Part shown: positions 18,491-27,089 of the stretch, one piece after another | How the letters are laid out: the number at the start of each line of letters is the position of its first letter | How positions within the stretch are numbered: position 1 is the stretch's first letter | Assembly: GCF_900580865.1 (NCBI RefSeq) | Contig: NZ_UTBZ01000014.1 | Coordinates: 124,001-188,000 of the forward strand | Length of the DNA: 64,000 bases | Direction of reading: 5' to 3' | DNA from: Pseudomonas viridiflava | Lineage (GTDB): Bacteria > Pseudomonadota > Gammaproteobacteria > Pseudomonadales > Pseudomonadaceae | The notes under the pieces: generated by a model | What the model saw: the letters and a program-made list of their open reading frames with translations, nothing else | Databases searched by the model: none | Told to the model about the DNA's origin: nothing | Program-made: the position numbers and the translations under genes

Positions 18491-18601
18491 GACGGCATAA
18501 CGAGCACCATCGCACCCAACTGGCGCACAAAAAGCAGCTATCCCACCGCGAACATCCCCGATACGACAGCTTTCAACTCATTACGACTTGTTTCAGCGTA
18601 C

Positions 18602-18617
18602 TGGCACGCCCACTGCA
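18602..18617 (+). promoter_or_regulatory. Sigma-54 (RpoN) promoter for the ethanolamine permease
   Basis: TGGCACGCCCACTGCA: the invariant GG (18603-18604) and GC (18615-18616) are exactly 10 bases apart and the -24 half is the consensus TGGCACG. The permease ATG lies 45 bases downstream. In P. aeruginosa ethanolamine catabolism is controlled by RpoN with the enhancer-binding protein EatR, which fits; I see no eatR in this window. Confidence 0.75.
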
Positions 18618-18661
18618 AACGCCCTTCCCCGAGCTTTCCAAACCGTTCAGGGAGCAACCGC

Positions 18662-20026
18662 ATGAACACACAACTCAAACCCACGCTGGGCACCTTGCAT
18701 CTGTGGGGTATCGCCGTCGGGCTGGTGATTTCCGGGGAGTACTTCGGCTGGAGTTACGGCTGGGGCGTGGCCGGAACACTGGGCTTCCTGGTGACCTCGT
18801 TCATGGTCGCGACCATGTACACCTGCTTCATATTCAGCTTCACCGAACTCACCACCGCGATTCCCCATGCGGGTGGGCCGTTTGCCTACAGCCGTCGTGC
18901 CTTTGGTGAAAAAGGTGGATTGATTGCAGGTCTGGCGACGTTGATCGAATTCGTCTTCGCACCACCGGCAATTGCCCTGGCCATTGGCGCCTACCTTAAT
19001 GTGCAGTTTCCGGCGCTCGACCCCAAACACGCGGCAGTCGGTGCCTACATTGTGTTCATGGGCCTGAACATTCTTGGGGTGAAACTGGCGGCTACTTTCG
19101 AGCTGATTGTTTGCGTGCTGGCCGTTGCCGAACTGTTGGTGTTCATGGGCGTCGTCGCGCCGGCGTTCAGCTTCAGCAACTTCGCCCTTAATGGCTGGGC
19201 GGGGTCGGATGTGTTTGGCGCACCGGCAATTGCCGGGATGTTCGCGGCGATTCCGTTTGCCATCTGGTTCTTCCTCGCCATTGAAGGCGCGGCGATGGCC
19301 GCCGAAGAAGCCAAGGATCCGAAACGCACGATTCCCAAGGCCTACATTAGCGGCATTCTGACCCTGGTGTTGCTGGCAATGGGCGTGATGTTCTTCGCCG
19401 GCGGCGTTGGCGACTGGCGCACCCTGGCCAACATCAACGACCCGCTACCGCAAGCGATGAAAACCGTGGTCGGCGACAACTCTGGCTGGCTGCACATGCT
19501 GGTGTGGATCGGCCTGTTCGGCCTGGTGGCGAGTTTCCACGGGATCATTCTGGGCTACTCGCGGCAGTTCTTTGCCCTCGCCCGCGCCGGTTACCTGCCG
19601 GCCTCGCTGGCGAAACTCTCGCGCTTCCAGACGCCGCACCGCGCAATCATTGTCGGCGGCATCATTGGCATTGCCGCGATTTACAGCGACGGCCTGATCA
19701 ACCTCGGCGGCATGACCCTCACCGCCGCAATGATCACCATGGCCGTGTTCGGCGCCATCGTGATGTACATCATGAGCATGCTCAGCCTGTTCAAACTGCG
19801 TAAATCGGAACCGAATCTGGAGCGTACTTTCCGCGCGCCGTGCTATCCGTTGATTCCGCTGATTGCCTTGGTGCTGGCGGTGGTTTGTCTGGTGGCGATG
19901 GCCTGGTTTAACACGTTGATCGGCTTGATCTTCCTTGGCTTCATGGCGGTCGGTTTCGGCTACTTCCTGCTGACCGGACAACTGCGCGCCGACGCACCGG
20001 CCGATGCAATGCTGACGGGCAATTGA
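18662..20026 (+). CDS. eat: Ethanolamine permease (APC superfamily)
   Basis: 454 residues; ATG at 18662 after GGAGC. About twelve hydrophobic helices with the APC-family opening LWGIAVGLVISGEYFGWSYG, the conserved ELTTAIPHAGGPFAYSRRAFG and AIEGAAMAAEEAKDPKRTIPKAYI, all characteristic of the ethanolamine permease branch. It imports ethanolamine as a carbon or nitrogen source. The ammonia-lyase genes eutBC that usually accompany it are absent here, so catabolism must be encoded elsewhere. The upstream promoter is of the sigma-54 type. A different amine as substrate cannot be excluded. Confidence 0.85.
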   Translation: MNTQLKPTLGTLHLWGIAVGLVISGEYFGWSYGWGVAGTLGFLVTSFMVATMYTCFIFSFTELTTAIPHAGGPFAYSRRAFGEKGGLIAGLATLIEFVFAPPAIALAIGAYLNVQFPALDPKHAAVGAYIVFMGLNILGVKLAATFELIVCVLAVAELLVFMGVVAPAFSFSNFALNGWAGSDVFGAPAIAGMFAAIPFAIWFFLAIEGAAMAAEEAKDPKRTIPKAYISGILTLVLLAMGVMFFAGGVGDWRTLANINDPLPQAMKTVVGDNSGWLHMLVWIGLFGLVASFHGIILGYSRQFFALARAGYLPASLAKLSRFQTPHRAIIVGGIIGIAAIYSDGLINLGGMTLTAAMITMAVFGAIVMYIMSMLSLFKLRKSEPNLERTFRAPCYPLIPLIALVLAVVCLVAMAWFNTLIGLIFLGFMAVGFGYFLLTGQLRADAPADAMLTGN

Positions 20027-20155
20027 GGGATTTCGGGTGTACCGGGTACAAGCGGCCTAGAATGGAACCACTGCGAGTTCACTTCGCTCAAAAGTGGTAT
20101 GCAGCGTTGCACGGCGAAATCCTCGTCCGTCGACCTGCCATTAAGGAGAGCCGTT

Positions 20156-20323
20156 ATGCCTTGGTATGCCTGGTTGATTCTGGTCGTTGCAATCGGCTCG
20201 ATCGTGGGGGGATTGATGATGTTGCGCGACACCGCCAACAAGGTCGATCTGACCGATGAAGAACGCCGACGCGTTGCCCAACGCAATGCCGAAGCCGACG
20301 CCAAAGACGCGCAAGACCGTTGA
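20156..20323 (+). CDS. DUF2897 family small membrane protein
   Basis: 55 residues with AAGGAG 8 bases before the ATG. One N-terminal helix (PWYAWLILVVAIGSIVGGLM) is followed by a charged, probably cytoplasmic tail (LTDEERRRVAQRNAEADAKD). The pattern MPWYAWLI...GSIVGGLMMLRDTA matches the Pseudomonas DUF2897 proteins, whose function is unknown. A terminator follows at once, so it is likely monocistronic. Confidence 0.8.
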   Translation: MPWYAWLILVVAIGSIVGGLMMLRDTANKVDLTDEERRRVAQRNAEADAKDAQDR

Positions 20324-20327
20324 ACAC

Positions 20328-20350
20328 AACCCCGCCTGATCGGCGGGGTT
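20328..20350 (+). terminator. Rho-independent terminator after the DUF2897 gene
   Basis: AACCCCGCCTGATCGGCGGGGTT: a 9-base stem with a short loop, 4 bases after the stop codon, followed by a TTTGTGCTTTTT tail. Confidence 0.8.
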
Positions 20351-20409
20351 TGTGCTTTTTATAGCCATTGGACCTATCCGCACGCTTTTAAGAAGTAGAA
20401 GTACAGTCA

Positions 20410-20436
20410 CCATCTAATTTTCCTTGGTTAAGATGG
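20410..20436. promoter_or_regulatory. Candidate TetR operator
   Basis: Inverted repeat CCATCT (20410-20415) and AGATGG (20431-20436) with 15 bases between, 24 bases before the tetR-type start codon. Position and length suit an autoregulatory operator. I do not see a clear second copy upstream of the SDR gene, so the target set is unknown. Confidence 0.4.
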
Positions 20437-20460
20437 GGACATTGTTGCGGAGAGTTCCAG

Positions 20461-21015
20461 ATGCGTTATTCGCAGGACCATAAAGCCCAGACCCATCAGC
20501 GCATCATCAAGGAGGCTTCGGCACGCTTTCGCAAGGACGGAATTGGCGCTACCGGTCTGCAACCCCTGATGAAAGCGCTGGGTCTGACCCATGGCGGTTT
20601 CTATTCACATTTCAAATCCAAGGACGAGTTGGTTGAGAAGGCCCTGCAAGAGGCCGGCAACCAGGTCGACGGGTTATGTGCCGAGATTTTTTCGCAGGAT
20701 AATCCGCTTGATGCCTTTATCGAGACGTACCTGTCCGAATGGCATCAAACCTCGCCCCATGAAGGCTGCCCGTTGCTGACCATTTCTTCGGAGCTGGGCC
20801 TGCGTGGCCAGCCGAGTCCCACCAGTGACGTGGTCCTCAACGCACGGCTGGAACAGATCGAAAACAGCCTCGAAGGCGAAAACAGCGCTAACCGCGCCAT
20901 CGTCATCATGTCGACACTGGTCGGTGCGCTGCTGCTGTCACGCAGCGTCGCGGATGCCGAGTTTGCGCAACGCATCCTCGATGTCACCCGCGATCACCTC
21001 AAGAACCGGGATTAA
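20461..21015 (+). CDS. TetR/AcrR family transcriptional regulator
   Basis: 184 residues. The N-terminal helix-turn-helix (HQRIIKEASARFRKDGIGAT then GLTHGGFYSHFKSKDELVE, residues about 12-60) is a classic TetR domain. The C-terminal ligand domain has GCPLLTISSELG and a late hydrophobic helix AIVIMSTLVGALLLSRSV, as in YxaF/LmrA-like regulators that respond to small hydrophobic ligands. It converges on the KAS-II gene; their stop codons share the palindrome TTAA at 21012-21015. It probably controls itself and the neighbouring KAS-II/SDR pair, which is inference. Confidence 0.88.
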   Translation: MRYSQDHKAQTHQRIIKEASARFRKDGIGATGLQPLMKALGLTHGGFYSHFKSKDELVEKALQEAGNQVDGLCAEIFSQDNPLDAFIETYLSEWHQTSPHEGCPLLTISSELGLRGQPSPTSDVVLNARLEQIENSLEGENSANRAIVIMSTLVGALLLSRSVADAEFAQRILDVTRDHLKNRD

Positions 21016-22286
21016 GCCTGCCAGCGCTTGAACAGCACGCTGGCATTGACCCCGCCGAATCCGAAACCGTTGGACAGTGCATATTCGATCGACATCGGCC
21101 GCGCCTGGCCATGGACGATGTCCACCCCTGCACTCGCCGGATCGGGGTTGTCGAAGTTCAGTGTCGGCGGTACCACCTGATCGCGAATCGCCAACAGCGT
21201 GAAGATCGCCTCAAGGCCACCGGCAGCGCCGAGCAGATGCCCAGTAGCAGATTTGGTCGAGGTCACGGCGATTTTATTTTGCGTGCCGAACAACGCTTTG
21301 ATCGCCGCCAGTTCGCCGAGGTCGCCCACCGGGGTCGAGGTTGCGTGAGCGTTGAGGTGCTGCACCTGATCCGGCTCGATACCTGCCTGCGCCAATGCCA
21401 GCGTCATCGCCCGCCGCGCACCACTGCCATCTTCAGGCCCGGCCGTCAGGTGATAGGCGTCGGCGCTGGTGCCATAACCGACCAGCTCCGCCAACGGCTT
21501 CGCACCACGGGCCAGGGCATGTTCCAGAGATTCGATCACTAACAGGCCAGCGCCCTCGCCCATCACGAAGCCGTCGCGACCGCTGTCGAACGGCCGAGAC
21601 GCGCGCTCCGGGGTGTCGTTGTAACCGCTCGACAGTGCCCGCGCTGCCGCAAAACCGGCAAGACTGACGCGGTCGATACAAGCTTCCGCGCCGCCGCACA
21701 CGGCAATATCCGCTTCACCGGCGCGGATCAATCGCGCCGCATCGCCGATTGCTTGAACACCCGCAGCGCACGCCGTCACAGGTGCGCCCAAAGGTCCCTT
21801 GAGGCCGTGTTGAATGGACACGTGCCCTGCCGCGAGATTGACCAGAAAGGAAGGAATGGTGAACGGCGACAGGCGCCGAGGGCCGCGGCTATCCGTTGTG
21901 CGTACGGCGTCGGCGATTGCACCGAAACCGCCAACACCGGAGCCGATAATCGTTGCGGTACGCTCCTGGCTTTTGCTTTCTGAAGGATGCCAGCCGGCCT
22001 GCTCCAGCGCCTGTCGGGCAGCCTCCATGGCGAACAGAATGAAGCGGTCCATCTTCTTCTGTTCTTTGGGTGGCGTGGCGCGATCCGGATCGAAACCTGC
22101 TTCAGCGTCCTCTTCCTGCGTCGGCACCGCGCCGCCGACTCGCGTGGGCAAATCAGCGACCGTTGCCTCAGGCAAGTTACGCAAACCAGAACGCCCGGCC
22201 AGCAAGCGCTGCCATACGACTTCGAGATCGCTGCCCAAGGGTGAAACCAGGCCCATGCCCGTGACGACTATTCGACGCGAATCCAT
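21012..22286 (-). CDS. Beta-ketoacyl-ACP synthase II (FabF-like)
   Basis: 424 residues; ATG at 22286 after GAGGT. The thiolase-fold catalytic triad is intact: Cys in VTACAAGVQAIGDA, His in LNAHATSTPVGD and His in SATGHLLGAAGGLEA. It starts VVTGMGLVSPLGSDLEVVWQ. It condenses malonyl-ACP with an acyl-ACP. It is longer than the 413-residue housekeeping FabF, lacks fab neighbours (no acpP or fabG) and follows an SDR gene by 22 bases, so I read it as an accessory KAS rather than the primary FabF. Confidence 0.87.
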   Translation of the reverse strand: MDSRRIVVTGMGLVSPLGSDLEVVWQRLLAGRSGLRNLPEATVADLPTRVGGAVPTQEEDAEAGFDPDRATPPKEQKKMDRFILFAMEAARQALEQAGWHPSESKSQERTATIIGSGVGGFGAIADAVRTTDSRGPRRLSPFTIPSFLVNLAAGHVSIQHGLKGPLGAPVTACAAGVQAIGDAARLIRAGEADIAVCGGAEACIDRVSLAGFAAARALSSGYNDTPERASRPFDSGRDGFVMGEGAGLLVIESLEHALARGAKPLAELVGYGTSADAYHLTAGPEDGSGARRAMTLALAQAGIEPDQVQHLNAHATSTPVGDLGELAAIKALFGTQNKIAVTSTKSATGHLLGAAGGLEAIFTLLAIRDQVVPPTLNFDNPDPASAGVDIVHGQARPMSIEYALSNGFGFGGVNASVLFKRWQA

Positions 22287-22308
22287 ACTGTGGTGACCTC
22301 TGATCAAT

Positions 22309-23112
22309 TCAATTGCCGGACTTGTAGCGTTGCGCTGCAGCACTGCGGGAAAGGTTCGGCGCCATGACATGGCGAGCCGCAACAAAGGCGTGCCATTCGC
22401 CTGCGTCAGGCAGCGAAGGAATGGTGATCAACTCGCCCTGATCCAGACCGGCCAACGCCGCATCGACCATCTCGCCTGCGTCCATGACCATTTCTGCCGG
22501 AATGCCACTGGCATCGATACCGGAACGCTCCCAGATTTCGGTGCGTGTCACACCCGGCAGCACGGCCTGGATCTGCACGCCGGTGCCTTCGAGCTCAGTG
22601 TTCAACGACTGGGTCAGGCTCAGTACATAAGCTTTGCTGGCGCTGTAGGTAGCGTTGAAGCGTTCCGGAAACAACGCCACCACCGAGGCAATGTTGATGA
22701 TCGTGCCACGACCGGCCTTGGCGAAACTGGCGGCTGCGGCCGATGCCAGACGCGTGACGGCGGTGATGTTCAACTGGATCAACCGCTCCAACTGGTCCAT
22801 GTCGGCGTTGGCCAGCAACCCGTCCGACGCCACACCGGCGTTATTGACCAGCAAGCTGATGCTGGAATCGCTGCGCAGGCGTTGCTCGAGCTTGAGTACG
22901 TCATCCTTTTGCGTCAGGTCTGCTTTCAGCACTTCGACCTGAACACCATGGGCATCGCGCAACTGACTCGCGGCGCTTTCCAGACGATCCTTGTCACGGG
23001 CAACCAGCAGCAGATCAAAACCACGCGCCGCCAAGCGCTGAGCGTAAATCGCACCAATACCGGACGATGCGCCGGTGACAAGAGCGGTACCTTTGGATTG
23101 TGCGGAATTCAT
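22309..23112 (-). CDS. SDR family oxidoreductase
   Basis: 267 residues, AGGAG before the ATG. Classical SDR: cofactor loop VTGASSGIGAIYAQRLAARG, NNAGVAS, Ser in INIASVVALFP and the catalytic YSASKAYVLSL. An arginine in VARDKDRLE after beta-2 suggests NADP(H). It is the first gene of a two-gene unit with the KAS-II gene. Substrate unknown; the pairing suggests reduction of a ketoacyl chain, which is inference. Confidence 0.88.
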   Translation of the reverse strand: MNSAQSKGTALVTGASSGIGAIYAQRLAARGFDLLLVARDKDRLESAASQLRDAHGVQVEVLKADLTQKDDVLKLEQRLRSDSSISLLVNNAGVASDGLLANADMDQLERLIQLNITAVTRLASAAAASFAKAGRGTIINIASVVALFPERFNATYSASKAYVLSLTQSLNTELEGTGVQIQAVLPGVTRTEIWERSGIDASGIPAEMVMDAGEMVDAALAGLDQGELITIPSLPDAGEWHAFVAARHVMAPNLSRSAAAQRYKSGN

Positions 23113-23286
23113 GAGGGTGCTCCTGGAATGCTTGATGAAGGCAGTTGCCGATGAGACGTGTTGGCTCGACGCCCCGGCAAATTATTATAGGCATAATCTA
23201 AAAGCAATATGATAGCCGTAATTTTAAATCGTCCGACAGGTGCCCTCTCCACTGTTATCCGCAGCCAAGTACTGCGCCAAATGAAA

Positions 23287-23309
23287 AAGGCCGGTCTAAG
23301 ACCGGCCCC
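23287..23309 (-). terminator. Rho-independent terminator after the comEA-like gene
   Basis: GGCCGGTCTAAGACCGGCC at about 23289-23307, preceded on the plus strand by an A run that becomes the T tail on the minus strand. It lies 21 bases past the stop. Confidence 0.82.
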
Positions 23310-23329
23310 CTTGGCGTAGAACTATCAGC

Positions 23330-23665
23330 TTAGTTGACTTCCAGCTTGTCGCGATTGCGATCCAGGATCGCCTTGCCAATGCCTTTCACTTCCAGCAATT
23401 CATCCACGGAGGCAAACGGACCATTTGTTTCACGATATGCAACAATCGCTTTGGCTTTGGCTTCACCGACTCCGGCCAGCTCTTTTTGCAGCGTTGCTGC
23501 GTCAGCATCGTTGAGGTCAACTTTTGCATCTTGGGAAGGCGCCGCTGTATCAATTACGATCGGCGCCTTGGCTGACTCCGCTGGCGCAACAGGTGCGGCA
23601 ATAGCCGCAATCGAGGCGCTGGTAAGGAAGGCAAAAATCAGAGAATAGAAGTAACCGGTACGCAT
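23330..23665 (-). CDS. ComEA-like helix-hairpin-helix DNA-binding protein
   Basis: 111 residues from ATG 23665 (GGAGCG upstream). A signal peptide (YFYSLIFAFLTSASIAAIAAP) and a short linker lead to a ComEA domain (about 48-110): VDLNDADAATLQKELAGVG, AKAIVAYRETNGPFASVDEL and VKGIGKAILDRNRDKLE, i.e. two HhH motifs. Secreted ComEA-type proteins bind DNA in the periplasm during uptake. In Pseudomonas this gene sits next to wbpM, as here. Natural competence is not shown by this alone. Confidence 0.88.
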   Translation of the reverse strand: MRTGYFYSLIFAFLTSASIAAIAAPVAPAESAKAPIVIDTAAPSQDAKVDLNDADAATLQKELAGVGEAKAKAIVAYRETNGPFASVDELLEVKGIGKAILDRNRDKLEVN

Positions 23666-23775
23666 TAGTGACGCTCCATCATCGTTTGAGAAAGCAGCTT
23701 TTCCGAAGCTGCTCTCCAAACGTAGGTCATGATGGAGCTATGTCAAAAATGCGTGCGTTACAGGATGTGAAACAA

Positions 23776-25770
23776 TCAAGGCTCGAGACGGCGCTGCTGG
23801 TAGATCCAGTCGACGATTTCGCCATCGGGCGTATAACCGCTGACGGTTTCCCGGAGGAGCTGACGGACGCGGGCATAGTCATCTTTCTCAACTGCAATCA
23901 ATAGATCACTCAAACGCCCCTTCAACACATCCCATGGCAAATGGTCTTCGCTCGCCGTCATGATCATCGGATGTGGGGTGGCGGCTACGTTATCGCCGAT
24001 CAACAGTTCCTCGAAAAGCTTTTCACCCGGGCGCAACCCCGTAAACTCAATGGAGATATCCCCTTGAGGATTGCGATCGGAACGAATGCTCAGGCCCGAG
24101 AGATGAATCATCTTTTCTGCCAGTTCGACAATCCTTACCGGTTCGCCCATGTCCAGCACGAATACGTCGCCGCCTTGTCCCATGGAGCCAGCCTGGATTA
24201 CCAGTTGAGCGGCTTCGGGGATGGTCATGAAGTAGCGAGTGATCTTCGGGTGAGTGACCGTCAGCGGGCCGCCGGACTTGATTTGCCTGTGAAACAGGGG
24301 AATAACCGAACCGGACGAACCTAATACATTGCCGAAACGAACCATGGTGAATCGGGTTTTGTTGACGCGAGAGACATTAGCCTTATCACCGAATAATACC
24401 GGGGCGATCTCGCGACTGAGCGCTTGCAGCGTCAGCTCGGCAAGTCGTTTGGTACTGCCCATGACGTTGGTGGGACGTACGGCCTTGTCGGTAGAAATCA
24501 GGACGAAGTTTGAGACACCTGACTGCAGCGCTGCCTGAGCCGTGTTTAGTGTGCCGACAACATTATTCAGCACACCCTCCGCGATATTGTGCTCCACCAT
24601 CGGTACGTGCTTGTAAGCCGCCGCGTGATAGACCGTGTCGACCTTCCAGGTCTTCATCACGTCGAGCAGTTTTTCCTGGTGACGGATGGAACCCAGGATC
24701 GGCAGCAAGCGAACGTCCACCGAATCACGGCAGCCACGTTGCTCGAGTTCGGAAAGAATGCTGTAAAGATTGAACTCACTGTGTTCAAACAGAAGCAAAG
24801 TCGTCGGCCCCAGCAAAAATATCTGCCGGCACAACTCCGCACCGATGGAACCACCGGCGCCGGTTACCATGACTGTCTTGCCTTTGATACAGCGCTCGAG
24901 CAGATCAGGCTGAGCCGGGACGGCGTCTCGCCCCAGCAAATCTGCGATATCGATTTCCTGAATGTCTTCGACTTTCACCCGGCCGCTTGCCAGATCGGTA
25001 AAGTTTGGAACGCTGCGCACATGAAGGGGAAAACCTTCAAGCAAGTTGAGAATCTCCCGACGCCGCGCACGGGTCGATGATGGAAGCGCAAGCAGGATTT
25101 CCTGAGCCCCCGTGACATCAATCATTTGCTGTATATGTTTTGGTTTGTAGACTTGAAGTCCGGAAATGGCGCGATCAGCAATGCTTGCATCATCATCGAT
25201 AAACGCCACAGGCCGCATCACGCGCCCCATCCGCAGCGCAGCAACCAGTTGATTACCAGCAACACCGGCGCCATAGATCGCGACTTTGGTAAGGCCATCG
25301 TCACGACTGGTGAATGGAACATGCTTGGCGGCAGTGAACCAGTCGCCCATGAAATATTGGCGCATGCATAAGCGCAGCCCGCCGATGATTACCAGGCTCA
25401 ACCACCAGTAATTGAAGATGATGGAACGCGGCACCACAGTCTTGTGGTTGCTGTACCAGAAGACGACCAGTGCAAGAATGAGCGCGGACAGACTGACGGC
25501 TTTGATAATGGCAATCAACGCATCATTGCCGAAATAACGCATCACGGCACGATACATACCGAATCGAATGAACAATGGAATGGCAATCAGCGGCGCGCTG
25601 ATGAAAAGCCAGAGATGCGTTTCTATAGGTTGGGTAACGTTCTCGATACCCAAACGAACCACAAAAGATCCCCAAAGCGAAATCCAGACCAGAAATACGT
25701 CCATGATGACCTGAATCAGACGCTTTCTCTGGCGAGGCATTCCGAGCAGGAATATTCGCATTTTATCCAT
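23776..25770 (-). CDS. wbpM: WbpM-type UDP-GlcNAc 4,6-dehydratase, membrane-bound
   Basis: 664 residues, the length of P. aeruginosa WbpM. About four N-terminal membrane helices (20-135) are followed by a first Rossmann-like domain (KVAIYGAGVAGNQ, 162-175) and the catalytic extended-SDR domain (VTGAGGSIGAELC, 302-314). The active site reads STDKAVRPTNVMGSTKR, with Met where most SDRs have Tyr, the SMK arrangement known from WbpM. It makes UDP-4-keto-6-deoxy-GlcNAc, the precursor of QuiNAc and FucNAc. It marks one end of the O-antigen locus. The start at 25770 is preferred; 25785 is an alternative. Confidence 0.92.
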   Translation of the reverse strand: MDKMRIFLLGMPRQRKRLIQVIMDVFLVWISLWGSFVVRLGIENVTQPIETHLWLFISAPLIAIPLFIRFGMYRAVMRYFGNDALIAIIKAVSLSALILALVVFWYSNHKTVVPRSIIFNYWWLSLVIIGGLRLCMRQYFMGDWFTAAKHVPFTSRDDGLTKVAIYGAGVAGNQLVAALRMGRVMRPVAFIDDDASIADRAISGLQVYKPKHIQQMIDVTGAQEILLALPSSTRARRREILNLLEGFPLHVRSVPNFTDLASGRVKVEDIQEIDIADLLGRDAVPAQPDLLERCIKGKTVMVTGAGGSIGAELCRQIFLLGPTTLLLFEHSEFNLYSILSELEQRGCRDSVDVRLLPILGSIRHQEKLLDVMKTWKVDTVYHAAAYKHVPMVEHNIAEGVLNNVVGTLNTAQAALQSGVSNFVLISTDKAVRPTNVMGSTKRLAELTLQALSREIAPVLFGDKANVSRVNKTRFTMVRFGNVLGSSGSVIPLFHRQIKSGGPLTVTHPKITRYFMTIPEAAQLVIQAGSMGQGGDVFVLDMGEPVRIVELAEKMIHLSGLSIRSDRNPQGDISIEFTGLRPGEKLFEELLIGDNVAATPHPMIMTASEDHLPWDVLKGRLSDLLIAVEKDDYARVRQLLRETVSGYTPDGEIVDWIYQQRRLEP

Positions 25771-26062
25771 TAAACATCCGTCCATTTCATTTCGGTTACT
25801 CCAAACAAAGCAGGGATCACGCCACCGTCAAGCTCTGATCTTCGAGAGGTAAACTGACACCTTCGTTCCAGTCCCGAACACGCTATCGCCCTAATCGGCA
25901 TTAAAGCGCAAAAAAGTAGAGATTAAACCTACCGGACAGATAAAATGCACGCCCTGTGCGCATCCCGTTTCCGGCTTCGGAATGAACGGGCGATATCATG
26001 AGGCTATCAGTCTGTTTTTTTTACCACTGCTGACGTAATTTTAACTCAAGACGTGAGGACGC

Positions 26063-27058
26063 ATGGAGCAGCAACCGCCCCGAACCGGTCAACCAGGTTT
26101 CGACCTGCCCGTTGAAGCCCAGATGAACCCGCAGTCCCATTGTAAAGTCGCAATCCTTATGTGTACGTACAACGGACAGGCGTATCTCAAGGAACAGATT
26201 GATTCGTTCATGGCACAGACTCATCAAAACTGGACGCTCTACATATCCGATGATGGCTCTACCGACGGAACACTTGCGCTGCTGGAAAACTACCGGGAAT
26301 TGATCGATTCACATCGTATTCAATTGTTTAACGGTCCTCGCGCAGGGTTCGCTGCAAACTTCATGTCCCTGGTACGTAATTCAGACATTCACGCTGATTT
26401 TTACGCATTTAGCGATCAGGACGATATCTGGTTCGATAACAAGCTGCATAGAAGTATCCGACAGTTGGAAAAACTGCCTCCGCACCTGCCGGCATTGTAT
26501 TGCTCGCGTACCCGATTAATAGACGAAAACAGAACGATTACAGGCTTTTCCCCTGCGTTCAAACAGCCCCCTGAATTTCAGAACGCCCTTATCCAGAGTC
26601 TTGCCGGTGCCAATACGATGCTACTGAATAACGCAGCTCGGGATCTTTTGAAAAAAGTTCCTGAGACCGCAACGATCGTGGCACATGACTGGCTCAGTTA
26701 TCTGCTGATAACTGCTACTGGAGGACAGGTCATATATGACCTGGAACCGACTCTCGACTATCGCCAACACAGCGCAAACGTCATCGGCGCCAACTCTGGC
26801 CTCAAAGAACGGCTAAGCCGAGTCGGCAAGTTGATCGACGGTCGATTCAGAGGCTGGAGCGACGCTAATATTCAGACTCTTGAAGCCGTCAACGATGAAC
26901 TGACCAAGGCGAATCGCCAGACCCTGCAAGATTTTTGTGAGGGACGCCTCAGCCCACTTCATCAACGGCTTCGTCTGATGAAAAAATCGGGGATATACCG
27001 TCAATCCCTGTTAGGCAATATCAGCCTGATAATCGCTATCTTCCTGAATAAAATCTGA
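26063..27058 (+). CDS. Glycosyltransferase family 2 (rhamnosyltransferase-like)
   Basis: 331 residues; TGAGGA before ATG 26063, with MNPQSHCK at 26123 a possible alternative start. GT-A fold: VAILMCTYNGQAYLKEQIDS, DDGSTDGT (63-70) and the metal-binding SDQDDIWF (117-124), then HDWLSYLL. This pattern is common in rhamnosyl- and dTDP-sugar transferases of O-antigen clusters. It is the only gene of the island on the plus strand, divergent from wbpM and convergent with the next glycosyltransferase. It resembles the gene at 42414-43334 in its motifs. Confidence 0.87.
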   Translation: MEQQPPRTGQPGFDLPVEAQMNPQSHCKVAILMCTYNGQAYLKEQIDSFMAQTHQNWTLYISDDGSTDGTLALLENYRELIDSHRIQLFNGPRAGFAANFMSLVRNSDIHADFYAFSDQDDIWFDNKLHRSIRQLEKLPPHLPALYCSRTRLIDENRTITGFSPAFKQPPEFQNALIQSLAGANTMLLNNAARDLLKKVPETATIVAHDWLSYLLITATGGQVIYDLEPTLDYRQHSANVIGANSGLKERLSRVGKLIDGRFRGWSDANIQTLEAVNDELTKANRQTLQDFCEGRLSPLHQRLRLMKKSGIYRQSLLGNISLIIAIFLNKI

Positions 27059-27089
27059 TCAGTCCGACCGCCTGCGTGTAAAGGTACAC

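Larger units (their letters stand above)
18246..18661. other. Intergenic region, divergent kdpF / ethanolamine permease
   Basis: 416 bases without a gene. It holds the kdp control region next to kdpF, a family A REP doublet at 18408-18490 in the middle, and a sigma-54 promoter at 18602-18617 next to the permease. The doublet separates the two control regions. No other open frame is convincing. Confidence 0.8.
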
